Below, piece after piece: positions 31,595 to 39,710 of a DNA stretch of 40,298 nt; within the stretch, counting starts at the first letter, position 1, and each line of letters begins with the position of its first letter. Under the pieces are notes generated by a model that was given only the letters and a program-made list of their open reading frames with translations, did no database searches and had not been told where the DNA came from. The DNA is from Methanoregula sp. (GTDB taxonomy: Archaea > Halobacteriota > Methanomicrobia > Methanomicrobiales > Methanospirillaceae): contig NZ_PMZU01000035.1 of assembly GCF_003170075.1 (NCBI RefSeq), positions 26,096 to 66,393 of the forward strand, read 5' to 3'. The position numbers were made by a program, and so were the translations under genes.

Positions 31595-33118
31595 TTACAC
31601 CAGCATGAACGTGAAGAAATAAAACGCAATCAGCGGAATGAACAGCACGAGAAACAGGGGGCGGTTCCATTTCCAGATCGCACTGCCGTCCATCGTGGAA
31701 ATGGGTATCAGGCTGTAGACTGCAGTGATGAGGTTAATGGTAAATCCCAGACCACCGGCGATTGCCCAGACCCCTCCAAATTGAACCATGAACAGGAAGA
31801 CCAGCATGAGGATGATACTGATAACAGGTCCCGCAACCATCTCAATTCCCAGCTCGCGTGTCTCATCCGCATTCTCATCCCGTTCCACGATATTCCGGTA
31901 GGACTGGGCAAAGGCATTCCCGTAGAGCCAGGCCGTCAGAAACATGATAACCGTGCCAAGGCCCCAGAACTGGATATCGGTGTCGTGGCCGTACCGGTTT
32001 GCAAAATACCTGTGGGCAGAATCGTGAAGTATGACCGAGAACGCACCGACCAGTATGTAGATGAGCACCATCTGCAGGGTAAGGGCAGCGCGATCCGCGA
32101 GCAGGAATGCCACTGCCACCATAATGACGGCTGCCTCAACGACAAGGAGTTCCGTCGCTGACAGGCCGAAGAAGTGCCGCTCCCGTTTCTTTGCTTCGAT
32201 TCCCCGGGCCTCGATTTCTTTCTCGCTGATCTTTTCGACTGCATGACCCCCGGCAAGATCGGCTAAGAACTTGGCAAATTTTGCACCGAACTGGGCGATA
32301 GTGCTGATATTGGCGAGGAGGAACTGGACAAATATCACGCCAAAACTCGTCAGCACCGCAGCGAGGGCCATGAACTGCGGGGGGATAAATGCTGCAGTGG
32401 GGAGGTTCTTGTCGGTGGTGCCCTTCGCATCCTGGATCAGGCCGACGATTCCTGTAGCATGGGCCTTGACCAGGGTAACCGGCGTGGGCACCGGAACCGG
32501 GGCCGGACGACTTGCATTGATGTAATGTGTCCGGACGAGCGCGTCGCTGCCGAAGTGGCTGCTCACTTTTAACCTGACATCATAGATGCCTGCCAGCGTA
32601 TAGGTATGAACCGGATTCTGGTCCGATGAGGTTGTCCCGTCACCGAAGTCCCACTTCCAGTCAGTGGGCGTGTTCTTTGAAAGATCAGTAAATGTAACCG
32701 TGAGCGGAATAGTCCCATCGGCTGGTGAGGCAGAAAAGTTTGTTTCTGGCGGGAAGCCCGCCCCGATGAAATCAGCAACAGTCTTGGTATCCGAGCCGTA
32801 CTGGTTGGTCACGGTCAGGCTGACAGTGTATTCTCCGTTATAATGATAGGTATGCGTCGGGTTCTGCATTGCCGAGCTTGCGCCGTCGCCAAACTCCCAC
32901 AGATAGGTCATTGGCAGAGAGCCCCGGGATGTATCAGCGAAACTGACCGTAAACGGGGACGGACCGTACTGGACACTGGTGTAAAAATCGGCAACCGGCG
33001 GGTTAATTACCGAGATGTAACCACTCCCGTTACCTGCTGATGTATCCGCGGCAACGCTGACTGGCAGGAGCGCTGTACAGAGCAAGGCGACAAGCAGGAT
33101 AGGTGTGAGGTATTTCAT
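31595..33118 (-). CDS. PKD-domain surface protein fused to an M50-like membrane protease domain
   Basis: 507 residues from ATG 33118 (MKYLTPILLV), with AGGGA upstream. A signal peptide (1-23) is followed by two PKD domains (about 38-115 and 122-200; WEFGDG and WKWDFGDG hallmarks) outside the cell, then a helical hydrophobic region beginning about 245. The C-terminal part from about 320 has the architecture of site-2 proteases: HDSAHRYFANRYGHD at 365-379, in the place of HExxH, and YSLIPISTMDGSAIW (Asp477) in the place of NxxPxxxxDG. Asp replaces the catalytic Glu, so it may be an inactive or altered homologue. The combination of extracellular PKD domains and a protease-like membrane core is unusual. 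Confidence 0.85.
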   Translation of the reverse strand: MKYLTPILLVALLCTALLPVSVAADTSAGNGSGYISVINPPVADFYTSVQYGPSPFTVSFADTSRGSLPMTYLWEFGDGASSAMQNPTHTYHYNGEYTVSLTVTNQYGSDTKTVADFIGAGFPPETNFSASPADGTIPLTVTFTDLSKNTPTDWKWDFGDGTTSSDQNPVHTYTLAGIYDVRLKVSSHFGSDALVRTHYINASRPAPVPVPTPVTLVKAHATGIVGLIQDAKGTTDKNLPTAAFIPPQFMALAAVLTSFGVIFVQFLLANISTIAQFGAKFAKFLADLAGGHAVEKISEKEIEARGIEAKKRERHFFGLSATELLVVEAAVIMVAVAFLLADRAALTLQMVLIYILVGAFSVILHDSAHRYFANRYGHDTDIQFWGLGTVIMFLTAWLYGNAFAQSYRNIVERDENADETRELGIEMVAGPVISIILMLVFLFMVQFGGVWAIAGGLGFTINLITAVYSLIPISTMDGSAIWKWNRPLFLVLFIPLIAFYFFTFMLV

Positions 33119-33248
33119 AGTTTCCCTGATCCACAGAATCCCGGGCATTTGTGCATAGGAAACTGTTCCGGATATTCACACTGGTTTTCCTTCTGGCATC
33201 TTAAAGAAATTGGTTGGAAAAACGAGGGAATACGCTTGAGGCCTTTAT

Positions 33249-34253
33249 TTAGCAAAAGGGAATCTCTTCTTTCCGGAACCGCTCGATGATCCGGACGTTC
33301 ATGTAGTCCTGAATAATGTTGTCATACTGGAAGCCGGCTGCATAGACCGTGATCAGGAATGTGATTGTGGACTTGTCCATCTGCATGAGGTATACTGTCG
33401 GGGATGGATCGTGAGCAAACAAGTCTGGCCGGCTCTTTACCGCCTCATCGCAAATCTCTCCAAGCACCCTCTTGATACGAGTAATATCTTCAGAATTTGA
33501 GACCGTTACCGGGATCTGGATCCTGACCTGCGGGTTTGGCAGGGAATAGTTATGAACCACGCTTGTTGCTATCTTGGTGTTGGGGATGCTCACGACATCT
33601 TTATCGAGCGTGAGGAGACGGGTGCTCCGGGGACCGATATGGGTCACGTCCCCGAGAACATCGTTAATCAGCACCCGGTCCCCCACTTTGAACGGCTGGT
33701 CGGTGATGATGACCGCACCGCCAAAGAAGTTCGAGAAGAGATCCTGTGCAGCAAGGGCAATGGCAATGCCGACGACTCCTGCACCGGCAATGAGCGGTGT
33801 AATATTGACACTGTACAGGGTCAGGATATAGAGGATCCCGATAAACCAGATGAAGTACTTCCCGATCTTCTGGAGGATCTCCACGATCCGGTCATCGAGG
33901 TCGGTCTCGGTCGTCTCGGCAAGGGCAGTACCGTAGATCCGCAGAAAATCGTCAAGGAATGTTGCAACAATCCATGTTCCGACGATGACATATGCCGATA
34001 AAAGGATGTTTGCATCAGCAATCCACTGGTATTCGGGATAGAGATCAATCAGGTGATGGATCGCAAAGAAAAACGGGATGAAGAACGCGAGTATCGTAAG
34101 CGGTGCGCCAAGTGAGTGCACAATAAGATCATCCATCATTGTCTCTGTCTTCTCTGCCTGCTTCTTGAGGAAGATGAAGACAAAATGGACAACAACAGCG
34201 GCAATAATCCCTGCCGCAAGGAACAAGATCGTATCTACAATTGCCGGGTCCAT
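33249..34253 (-). CDS. mscS: Mechanosensitive ion channel MscS
   Basis: About 334 residues from ATG 34253 (MDPAIVDTILFLAAG); an alternative ATG at 34271 adds six residues, and neither has a clean ribosome binding site. Four or five transmembrane helices precede the pore helix with the conserved GVVGIAIALAAQDLFSNFFGG (about 178-198). The MscS beta domain follows, with VGDRVLINDVLGDVTHIGPRSTRL, then VSIPNTKIATSVVHNYS. It opens under membrane tension to release solutes in hypo-osmotic shock. The protein is standard length for archaeal MscS. Same strand as the PKD/M50-like gene, with a 130-base gap. Confidence 0.95.
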   Translation of the reverse strand: MDPAIVDTILFLAAGIIAAVVVHFVFIFLKKQAEKTETMMDDLIVHSLGAPLTILAFFIPFFFAIHHLIDLYPEYQWIADANILLSAYVIVGTWIVATFLDDFLRIYGTALAETTETDLDDRIVEILQKIGKYFIWFIGILYILTLYSVNITPLIAGAGVVGIAIALAAQDLFSNFFGGAVIITDQPFKVGDRVLINDVLGDVTHIGPRSTRLLTLDKDVVSIPNTKIATSVVHNYSLPNPQVRIQIPVTVSNSEDITRIKRVLGEICDEAVKSRPDLFAHDPSPTVYLMQMDKSTITFLITVYAAGFQYDNIIQDYMNVRIIERFRKEEIPFC

Positions 34254-34539
34254 GCGGTATAGTGTTGGCATTTCCTGAAGATGAAGATTGCAGGTGCTCA
34301 CGGGCATCTGCCCATGCCGGGGGAGAGTGCCGGCAGATTGAGAGCGGGATCGCGCAGTTTTACAAATCAATGCCCCTCTTTCTCTTTAGGCGATCAACTA
34401 CTCAAGCGCATGAAAAGAATCCGGTTCCAGACCTGCAGGAAGATCAGAATCGCTTTTTACGTGATCGCTTTGCAACTGGGGAGAAATACGATCGGTTTGA
34501 GCCTTAAAAAGAGAAGGAGACTTTAACTAACGATAACGA
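34254..34539. other. Intergenic region, mscS to tRNA-His, no gene seen
   Basis: No family-like protein is visible. Short frames on the plus strand here show no similarity to anything I recognise. The stretch is the upstream region of mscS and the 3' side of tRNA-His. Confidence 0.4.
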
Positions 34540-34613
34540 GGCCAGGGCCGAGATTTGAACCCGGGTCGAGGGATCCACAGCCCCTTAGGATAACCAGACT
34601 ACCCTACCCTGGC
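34540..34613 (-). tRNA. tRNA-His (anticodon GTG), G-1 not encoded
   Basis: Minus-strand cloverleaf. Acceptor GCCAGGG (34613-34607) pairs with CCCTGGC (34547-34541); discriminator C73 is at 34540, no encoded CCA. Anticodon stem AGGGG/TCCCT with loop CTGTGGA gives anticodon GTG; T arm CCGGG-TTCAAAT-CTCGG. The base at -1 in the genome is T, not G, so the extra G-1 essential for histidylation must be added post-transcriptionally, consistent with the Thg1 gene at 11.96 kb. A TTAAATTAAT element about 35 bases upstream (34646-34655) fits as TATA. Confidence 0.95.
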
Positions 34614-34645
34614 AAATGTTCCTGTTAATTTGGTCGTGGACTCTG

Positions 34646-34655
34646 ATTAATTTAA
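34646..34655 (-). promoter_or_regulatory. TATA-like element of tRNA-His
   Basis: TTAAATTAAT on the minus strand, 33-42 bases upstream of the first acceptor base, at a spacing suitable for a short-leader tRNA precursor. Confidence 0.4.
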
Positions 34656-34870
34656 CTCCCTGCTCTGAAGTGCATCCCGCACACGGATGACCGGCCGGGC
34701 CCTGACTGCTGTCCGGGAGCGATTATTAATAGGGTGGGGCGTCCATTAAGTTATCAGGTGGCCTTGACAGGATATTCGTAGGGTGGGCATGCGGCGTCTG
34801 ATGATGCCGCACCACGGATAATTTTTTTTTAATCCGCGATCAGGGCACGTGCGAACGGGAAGGTGGGGAG

Positions 34871-36649
34871 ATGGCGGCAGACCCGAAGATAAGGACGCCG
34901 ATTGTGTGCGTCATGGGGCATGTGGATCATGGCAAGACCTCACTTCTTGACCGGATACGCGGCTCGTCGGTCGTCGCATCGGAAGCGGGTGCGATCACCC
35001 AGCATATAGGGGCGACGATTGTCCCCATCGAAGCGATCCGCACGATGAGCGGGTCGATGGAGAAGATCCCCATAAACATCCCCGGCCTGCTCTTCATCGA
35101 TACCCCGGGGCACCACGCGTTTACCACGCTCCGGGCCCGGGGAGGGGCGCTTGCCGACATGGCGATCCTCGTTGTCGATATCAACCAGGGATTCCAGCCC
35201 CAGACGGTCGAGGCGCTCCAGATCCTGCGGAACTGTAAGACGCCGTTTGTGATCGCGGCGACAAAAATTGACCGGCTCCACGGCTGGCGGATCAACAAGG
35301 ACGAGTCGTTCCTTTCGACGTTTGCAAAACAGAACGAGCGGGTCAAGACCGAGATCGAGACGAAAACCTACGAGATCGTAGGCAACCTCTCGGACCTCGG
35401 GTTCTCAGCGGATCGTTTCGACCGGGTCTCAGATTTCCGGCGCAACCTTGCGATCGTGCCGGTAAGTGCCCACACGGGCGAAGGGATCGCCGACCTCCTG
35501 ATGGTCATGATCGGGCTTGCCCAGCGCTACCTTGGCGAGGAACTCAAGCTCTCGGCCGAGGGGCCGGGGGTAGGCACGGTCCTTGAAGTAAAAGAGGAGC
35601 GGGGCCTCGGGGTGACGCTCGATGTGATCCTATATGACGGCACGCTCTCGGTGGGCGACGAGATCGCAATGGCCTCGCAGGATGACATCGTGGTGACCAA
35701 GGTCCGCTCGCTCCTGAAACCCCACCCGATGAAGGAGATCCTTGTCGAGGACAAGTTCGAGCACGTCAAGTCGGTGGTCGCGGCGGCGGGGATCAAGGTC
35801 TCGGCCCCGGGCCTCGAAAAGGTGATCGCGGGTTCGCCGCTCTTTGTCGTCCGGGGCAATCTCGACGAGCTCGCGGCCCGGATCAGAAAGGAAATGCGGG
35901 AGATCCATGTCAACCTTGCCGAAGAGGGCATCGTAATCAAGGCCGACACGATTGGCGCCCTTGAAGCGCTCTGCAAGGAACTGGAGGCGAAAGATATCAA
36001 GGTGATGCGGGCGCAGGTCGGCCCGGTAAGCCGGCACGACTTGATCGACACCGAGACGATCAAGAACCCGGCGTTCCACGTGCTCCTGTCGTTCAACACT
36101 CCTATCCTTCCCGATGCAGCGGAGATTATCAAGGACCCGCTCTACACGCAGGTGAAAGTGTTCTCTGCCCAGGTGATCTACCAGCTTATCGACCAGTATG
36201 TCGCGTGGCGGGACGAGCAGAAACGGATCGCGGAGAAGGCGCAGTTCGAGCATGTGATGATGCCGGCCAAGATCCGGCTGCTGCCGGACTGCGTGTTCCG
36301 GCAGAGCAACCCGGCGGTAGTCGGGGTTAGGGTACTGGGCGGGAAACTCCGGGGCGATGTCGATCTCGTCAAGCTGGATGGGAAAAAGGTCGGGCACTTA
36401 AAGTCCATGCAGATCCGGCAGGAGACGATCCGCGAGGCGGACGCCGGGCTCGAAGTGGCGATCTCGATTGAGGGCGCAACGATCGGCCGGCAGCTGAATG
36501 TGGGCGACGACCTGCTCGTGGATCTCCCCGAGCGGCACGTGAAGGTTCTCGAACGCGAAATGCTCAAGAACTTAAATATCAGCACGCAGGAAGTGCTTGC
36601 CGAGTTCGTGGCAATCCGGCGCAAGGCTGAGCCGTTCTGGGGCAAGTAA
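34871..36649 (+). CDS. infB: Translation initiation factor aIF5B (IF2 type)
   Basis: 592 residues. GTPase that joins the ribosomal subunits at initiation. G1 GHVDHGKT (residues 16-23), G3 DTPGH (77-81), G4 TKID (131-134), then G5 SAHTGEGI near 200. Domain II starts about 225 (VGTVLEVKEERGLGVTLDVILYDG), domain III is at about 340-440, and domain IV at about 460-580. No intein, no N-terminal extension, full archaeal length. The ATG follows GGTGGGGAG. The 140 bases upstream contain AT-rich sequence suitable for promoter use. It is followed by rps6e in the same direction, 180 bases apart, with a separate promoter. Confidence 0.97.
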   Translation: MAADPKIRTPIVCVMGHVDHGKTSLLDRIRGSSVVASEAGAITQHIGATIVPIEAIRTMSGSMEKIPINIPGLLFIDTPGHHAFTTLRARGGALADMAILVVDINQGFQPQTVEALQILRNCKTPFVIAATKIDRLHGWRINKDESFLSTFAKQNERVKTEIETKTYEIVGNLSDLGFSADRFDRVSDFRRNLAIVPVSAHTGEGIADLLMVMIGLAQRYLGEELKLSAEGPGVGTVLEVKEERGLGVTLDVILYDGTLSVGDEIAMASQDDIVVTKVRSLLKPHPMKEILVEDKFEHVKSVVAAAGIKVSAPGLEKVIAGSPLFVVRGNLDELAARIRKEMREIHVNLAEEGIVIKADTIGALEALCKELEAKDIKVMRAQVGPVSRHDLIDTETIKNPAFHVLLSFNTPILPDAAEIIKDPLYTQVKVFSAQVIYQLIDQYVAWRDEQKRIAEKAQFEHVMMPAKIRLLPDCVFRQSNPAVVGVRVLGGKLRGDVDLVKLDGKKVGHLKSMQIRQETIREADAGLEVAISIEGATIGRQLNVGDDLLVDLPERHVKVLEREMLKNLNISTQEVLAEFVAIRRKAEPFWGK

Positions 36650-36699
36650 GAGACCCCGCGTACCGGCATATACGGCTGCACTTTCGCGTGACGCGAGGA

Positions 36700-36708
36700 T
36701 TTAATAGC
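36700..36708 (+). promoter_or_regulatory. TATA box of rps6e
   Basis: GATTTAATAG at about 36698-36707 implies a transcript start near 36731, giving a leader of roughly 100 bases for rps6e, which contains short GC hairpins (CGGGTCACCCG at about 36776-36786). Confidence 0.4.
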
Positions 36709-36829
36709 GTTACAGTAGAATAACATGGGTACTTCACGTGCACAGGCGTTCTTGCGCCGGAGAGCCGGAGAGTGAACGGGTCACCCGACAACGGGAGCGG
36801 CCCGGGATAATCAATAAGGAGAATCAAGC

Positions 36830-37270
36830 ATGGTTGAGTTAAAGGTAGTTGTTTCAGACCCAAAGACCGGTCGCGCCTACAATGTTGATGCCAGCACCGG
36901 GGCAGCAGGATCGATCGTAGGGAAAAAAATCGGGGACGAACTTGACGCGGGCCCGCTCGGGCTTGCAGGCTATAAGATCCTGATCACCGGGGGCACGGAC
37001 CAGACCGGGATTCCCGCGAGAAAGAGCCTCCCCGGCGCAGGAAGAAGAAGACTCCTCCTCGCTGAAGGCGTCGGGTTCCACCCGGGGATGGAGGGCGAGC
37101 GCAAGAGAAAGATGATCCGCGCCCACGAGATCACCCCCGAGTTCGTGCAGGTCAACGCACGTGTGACCGCGTACGGCGATAAGCCCCTTGACGAGATCTT
37201 CCCCAAGGTCGAGAAGGCTGAAGGCGAGAAGAAGGCCGACAAGTCAAAAGAGAAGAAGGCCCGGAAATAA
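36830..37270 (+). CDS. rps6e: 30S ribosomal protein S6e
   Basis: 146 residues. Archaeal/eukaryal-type small-subunit protein. VVSDPKTGRAYNVDA at the N-terminus, the central GKKIGDELDAGPLGLAGYKILITGG, a basic SLPGAGRRRLLLAEG stretch and RKRKMIRAHEITPEFVQVN match S6e. The about 20-residue Lys/Glu-rich C-terminal tail (GEKKADKSKEKKARK) is a normal lineage variation. AAGGAG (36816-36821) lies eight bases before the ATG. T6 tract follows at 37287-37292. Confidence 0.96.
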   Translation: MVELKVVVSDPKTGRAYNVDASTGAAGSIVGKKIGDELDAGPLGLAGYKILITGGTDQTGIPARKSLPGAGRRRLLLAEGVGFHPGMEGERKRKMIRAHEITPEFVQVNARVTAYGDKPLDEIFPKVEKAEGEKKADKSKEKKARK

Positions 37271-37286
37271 TTCCGCGGCAGAATAC

Positions 37287-37292
37287 TTTTTT
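37287..37292 (+). terminator. Poly-T terminator after rps6e
   Basis: T6 tract about 17 bases after the stop codon. Confidence 0.4.
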
Positions 37293-37382
37293 CGCGTTAT
37301 TGTTTTTGTTGTTGTGCGTTGTTGGTACGCATGCGTCATGGCCGGGGTTTGTTCCCGGGCCGAAAAGGAGATCTGTTTTTAA

Positions 37383-37673
37383 AACACTCTTGGGGGCTGC
37401 GGCGGGAGTCACACGCGGGACATCGGCATTCTGGGATCAATCAAGGGCTGGACGGTGTTCTTCGGCGGGAATGGCGGCACCCGCCCGCGGTTCGGCGACG
37501 TGATTGCTCACGGCTTCACCCCGACCGAAGCCCTCGACTGCACCCAGCGTCTCGTGGAATATTACCGGAAGCATGCGAAACCTCATGAGAGGACAGCAAG
37601 GTTTGTGGAGGGGCTGGGAATCGAAACGATAAAAGGTGAGCTGTTACCGCTGATGCCGTATGTGGGGGTGTGA
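37383..37673 (+). pseudogene. C-terminal remnant of a nitrite/sulfite reductase family protein
   Basis: One open frame from just after a TAA at 37380-37382 reads a family-like C-terminus: RDIGILGSIKGWTVFFGGNG, then TRPRFGDVIAHGFTPTEAL and ERTARFVEGLGIETIKGEL up to the TGA at 37671-37673. This resembles the final part of the siroheme/4Fe-4S domain of small nitrite/sulfite reductase proteins. The N-terminal two thirds, including most cluster Cys, is absent, and there is no plausible start or ribosome binding site. It is therefore a truncated gene, not a functional CDS. Immediately following in the same frame are another 57 codons (37674-37847) of open but unrecognised sequence. Confidence 0.55.
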
Positions 37674-38053
37674 GGGGAGCAGACCCCGTCATTACCCCAC
37701 ACCGACGGCAAAAACCGCTGCGAATTCACGAAGGGAAACGGTGTGGTCAATGGCCCGTCCGATGTCGATGCGCTCGTCTCGTACGTCGGGTCGCTCCCGC
37801 AACGGGTGTACGGGACTGCAAATGAGAGAATTATCCGGAGTGCGTGAGCTGCCCCCGGCACCTGGTACACATTTTCAGGCGCCGGGTAGATCGCGATAGA
37901 TATTTTCAGTGGGGATACGAAGACAGCCGGAAAATTTCCCGGCACAATCACAATAGCGATTTTTTTCAGATGCAGTTCTATCAAAAAAGTATCCCGATCA
38001 ATTATTCAGCCAAACGACACGCGGAAAAAAGGATTCCCGCCGGATCGTCAGGG
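37674..38053. other. Decayed region downstream of the reductase remnant
   Basis: In the plus strand the frame continues from 37674 to a TGA at 37845, with readable but unidentified content (CEFTKGNGVVNGPSDVDALV and SYVGSLPQRVYG). The following bases to the next gene show no recognisable gene on either strand. It looks like eroded coding sequence adjoining a surface-protein gene. Confidence 0.3.
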
Positions 38054-38578
38054 TTATATGCTTGCCGTAACCGTAACCTTTCCGTGTGCCGCGCTCGTGC
38101 TGTTGGTTGCGACCTGGCTGCCGTTCTTATAGATGCTTACGGTCAGCGGGTGGGTGGCAGTGTTGTCGCTTTTCTGGAAGACCGCCGTTACCGTGCTGGT
38201 TGCATTGGCAACCAGGTACATTCGGGTTCCCGAGTCCGTTTCCTTTACGGTCTCGCCATTGGTCGTATAGGTGCCGGAGAAACCACCGATATAATCGACC
38301 TTGACATAGACCCCCGTGGCCGGGATGGTCACCGGTGTTGTCGTGGCAATAACAATAGCAGACGTTGTTGACGCCGATGTGATGAATGAGGCCGCTGCGC
38401 TTGTGGTTGGTTTTACCGTAGCGGTACCGGAAGAGGTGGTTCCTGCCGACGATCCCGCGAGACCGGAGAGAAAGAAGAATGCGACAATCACGACCACAAT
38501 GATGCCGACCACCGTGACAATCAGAAGCCAGGGGATCTCAGGCGACCGGCGCCTGCCCCCATGCGTATGTGTATGCAT
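38054..38578 (-). CDS. Membrane-anchored Thr/Ser-rich surface protein
   Basis: 174 residues from ATG 38578, or five more from a GTG at 38593. A His/Arg-rich N-terminus (MHTHTHGGRRRSP) precedes a transmembrane helix (about 18-38, LLIVTVVGIIVVVIVAFFFLSG). A roughly 50-residue Thr/Ser/Ala-rich spacer follows, then a beta-rich extracellular domain (about 85-174: VYVKVDYIGGFSGTYTTNG to AHGKVTVTASI). No named family is recognised, though Methanomicrobiales encode many such single-helix surface proteins. An AATATTAAAC element about 27 bases upstream of 38578 suggests a leaderless transcript. Confidence 0.78.
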   Translation of the reverse strand: MHTHTHGGRRRSPEIPWLLIVTVVGIIVVVIVAFFFLSGLAGSSAGTTSSGTATVKPTTSAAASFITSASTTSAIVIATTTPVTIPATGVYVKVDYIGGFSGTYTTNGETVKETDSGTRMYLVANATSTVTAVFQKSDNTATHPLTVSIYKNGSQVATNSTSAAHGKVTVTASI

Positions 38579-38684
38579 GTGTAACTGTATCACGTTGTGT
38601 TTAATATTGCTTTTTAGAGCAAATCCGGCACCGCAGGGAGAATTGCCCGGATACGGCCCCGGTCAGGACAAAAATGCACTGGCG

Positions 38685-39146
38685 TTATTCTTTCTTAAGC
38701 GCTGCGGAAAGGGCATCGCGCAGATCCTCATACGGCACCAGGTATTTCTTTGCAAGCAGGACAAGCGCTGCCGGGGGCAGCAGGTTCCCGTCGAACTGTT
38801 CCTTGATGAGTTTGTTCATCTCGGCAACTACGTCCGTCTCCGGCACCTCCCGGGCCTTCACGATCCGGCCGATCAGTTCCTGCGCCGGATCGTTAGCCTC
38901 GAAAATGGCCGAGGTCGGCTTAAACCCAATGGGAATTGTCACGGTGGCCGGGTCAAAGAGGATCGAGAAGACGCCATTCTCCTGCCGGATGAGACCCGCC
39001 TCTTCAGCCTTCCTGAGCAGGACGGCCGCCTGATCGGTGCTCATCCATTTGCGGTCGAGCGCATAGTAGTAGACGAGCTCGTTCTTGCGCATTCCTGTCT
39101 TGCGGGTGTGTTTGAACGGTGCAGCCACCGTGATCTGAATGGTCAA
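38685..39146 (-). CDS. DUF2240 family protein
   Basis: 153 residues. The sequence matches the archaeal DUF2240 (COG3612) family: VYYYALDRKWMSTDQAAVLLRKAEEAG looks like a winged-helix-type start, then FSILFDPATVTIPIGFKPT, IGRIVKAREVPETDVVAEMN and the C-terminal helix KYLVPYEDLRDALSAALK. Function is unknown; the winged-helix character suggests DNA binding or a role in replication. Its start codon (39144-39146) overlaps the stop (39143-39145) of the upstream unknown gene, so the two are translationally coupled. Confidence 0.85.
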   Translation of the reverse strand: MTIQITVAAPFKHTRKTGMRKNELVYYYALDRKWMSTDQAAVLLRKAEEAGLIRQENGVFSILFDPATVTIPIGFKPTSAIFEANDPAQELIGRIVKAREVPETDVVAEMNKLIKEQFDGNLLPPAALVLLAKKYLVPYEDLRDALSAALKKE

Positions 39147-39565
39147 TTCGGGTTACCAAGAAGGATTTTTTTCATGTCGCGGGCGTCAAGACCTTCCCCG
39201 GGACCCTCTTTTGCGATGTCGATGTCGGTGCTGGTGTTCCGGTCGGTGAGCCGGACGTAAAAGACATCGTTTGCAACCGGGACTTTCCCGGTCCCGCGCA
39301 GGGCAAGCGCAAGCACCGTGACCTTGAGATCGGCAGATTCGGTGATGACGCCGGGGCGCAGGACATCTGGTGTGATATCGCCGAATTCTGCCCGGTTGAT
39401 GGCAATCTCCACTTTGACCCGAACCCGGACCAGTTCTTTGCCGGTGGTCTTGGTGGACTCCTGTCCGTTCAGTTCTGCGATATATTTCAGGGTTTCAGGA
39501 AACGTCATTCCCATCGCAAACGAGAGATCCACCCGTTGCGGGTAACGATAACAGATCCTTCGCAT
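39143..39565 (-). CDS. Unknown conserved-looking protein in operon with DUF2240
   Basis: 140 residues from ATG 39565, or 123 residues from the ATG at 39514 (MGMTFPETLKYIAEL), which looks more natural. No ribosome binding site is decisive. I do not recognise the family: the content is mixed alpha/beta, with a Lys-rich middle (LVRVRVKVEIAINRAEFGD), a beta-rich VLRPGVITESADLKVTVLALALRGTG and a C-terminal FYVRLTDRNTSTDIDIAKEG ending in a helix. No signal peptide, so cytoplasmic. Translational coupling to DUF2240 suggests a shared function. Downstream partner is unknown in role. Confidence 0.7.
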   Translation of the reverse strand: MRRICYRYPQRVDLSFAMGMTFPETLKYIAELNGQESTKTTGKELVRVRVKVEIAINRAEFGDITPDVLRPGVITESADLKVTVLALALRGTGKVPVANDVFYVRLTDRNTSTDIDIAKEGPGEGLDARDMKKILLGNPN

Positions 39566-39682
39566 AGTTACACTATGGGAGAGCCAAACCTAAAAAAACA
39601 ATTGCTGCGCCCTAGGGGGCATTTTTAAACCTGCGCGGTAGCGTGCCGGTTGCAAAAGAGGTCGTTTCACGAAATGTAAATG

Positions 39683-39691
39683 AAAAAAAAA
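39683..39691 (-). terminator. Poly-T terminator after rps8e
   Basis: T9 tract on the minus strand about 20 bases after the rps8e stop codon. Confidence 0.5.
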
Positions 39692-39710
39692 GGTATCCTC
39701 TTTTGCAGGT

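Noticed and set aside
31562-32161. Plus-strand frame of 199 codons over the M50-like domain
   Set aside because: Charged, low-complexity antisense of a membrane domain, not a gene.
37583-37984. Minus-strand frame of 133 codons downstream of rps6e
   Set aside because: No ribosome binding site, no family resemblance, and the plus strand shows the reductase-like remnant instead.
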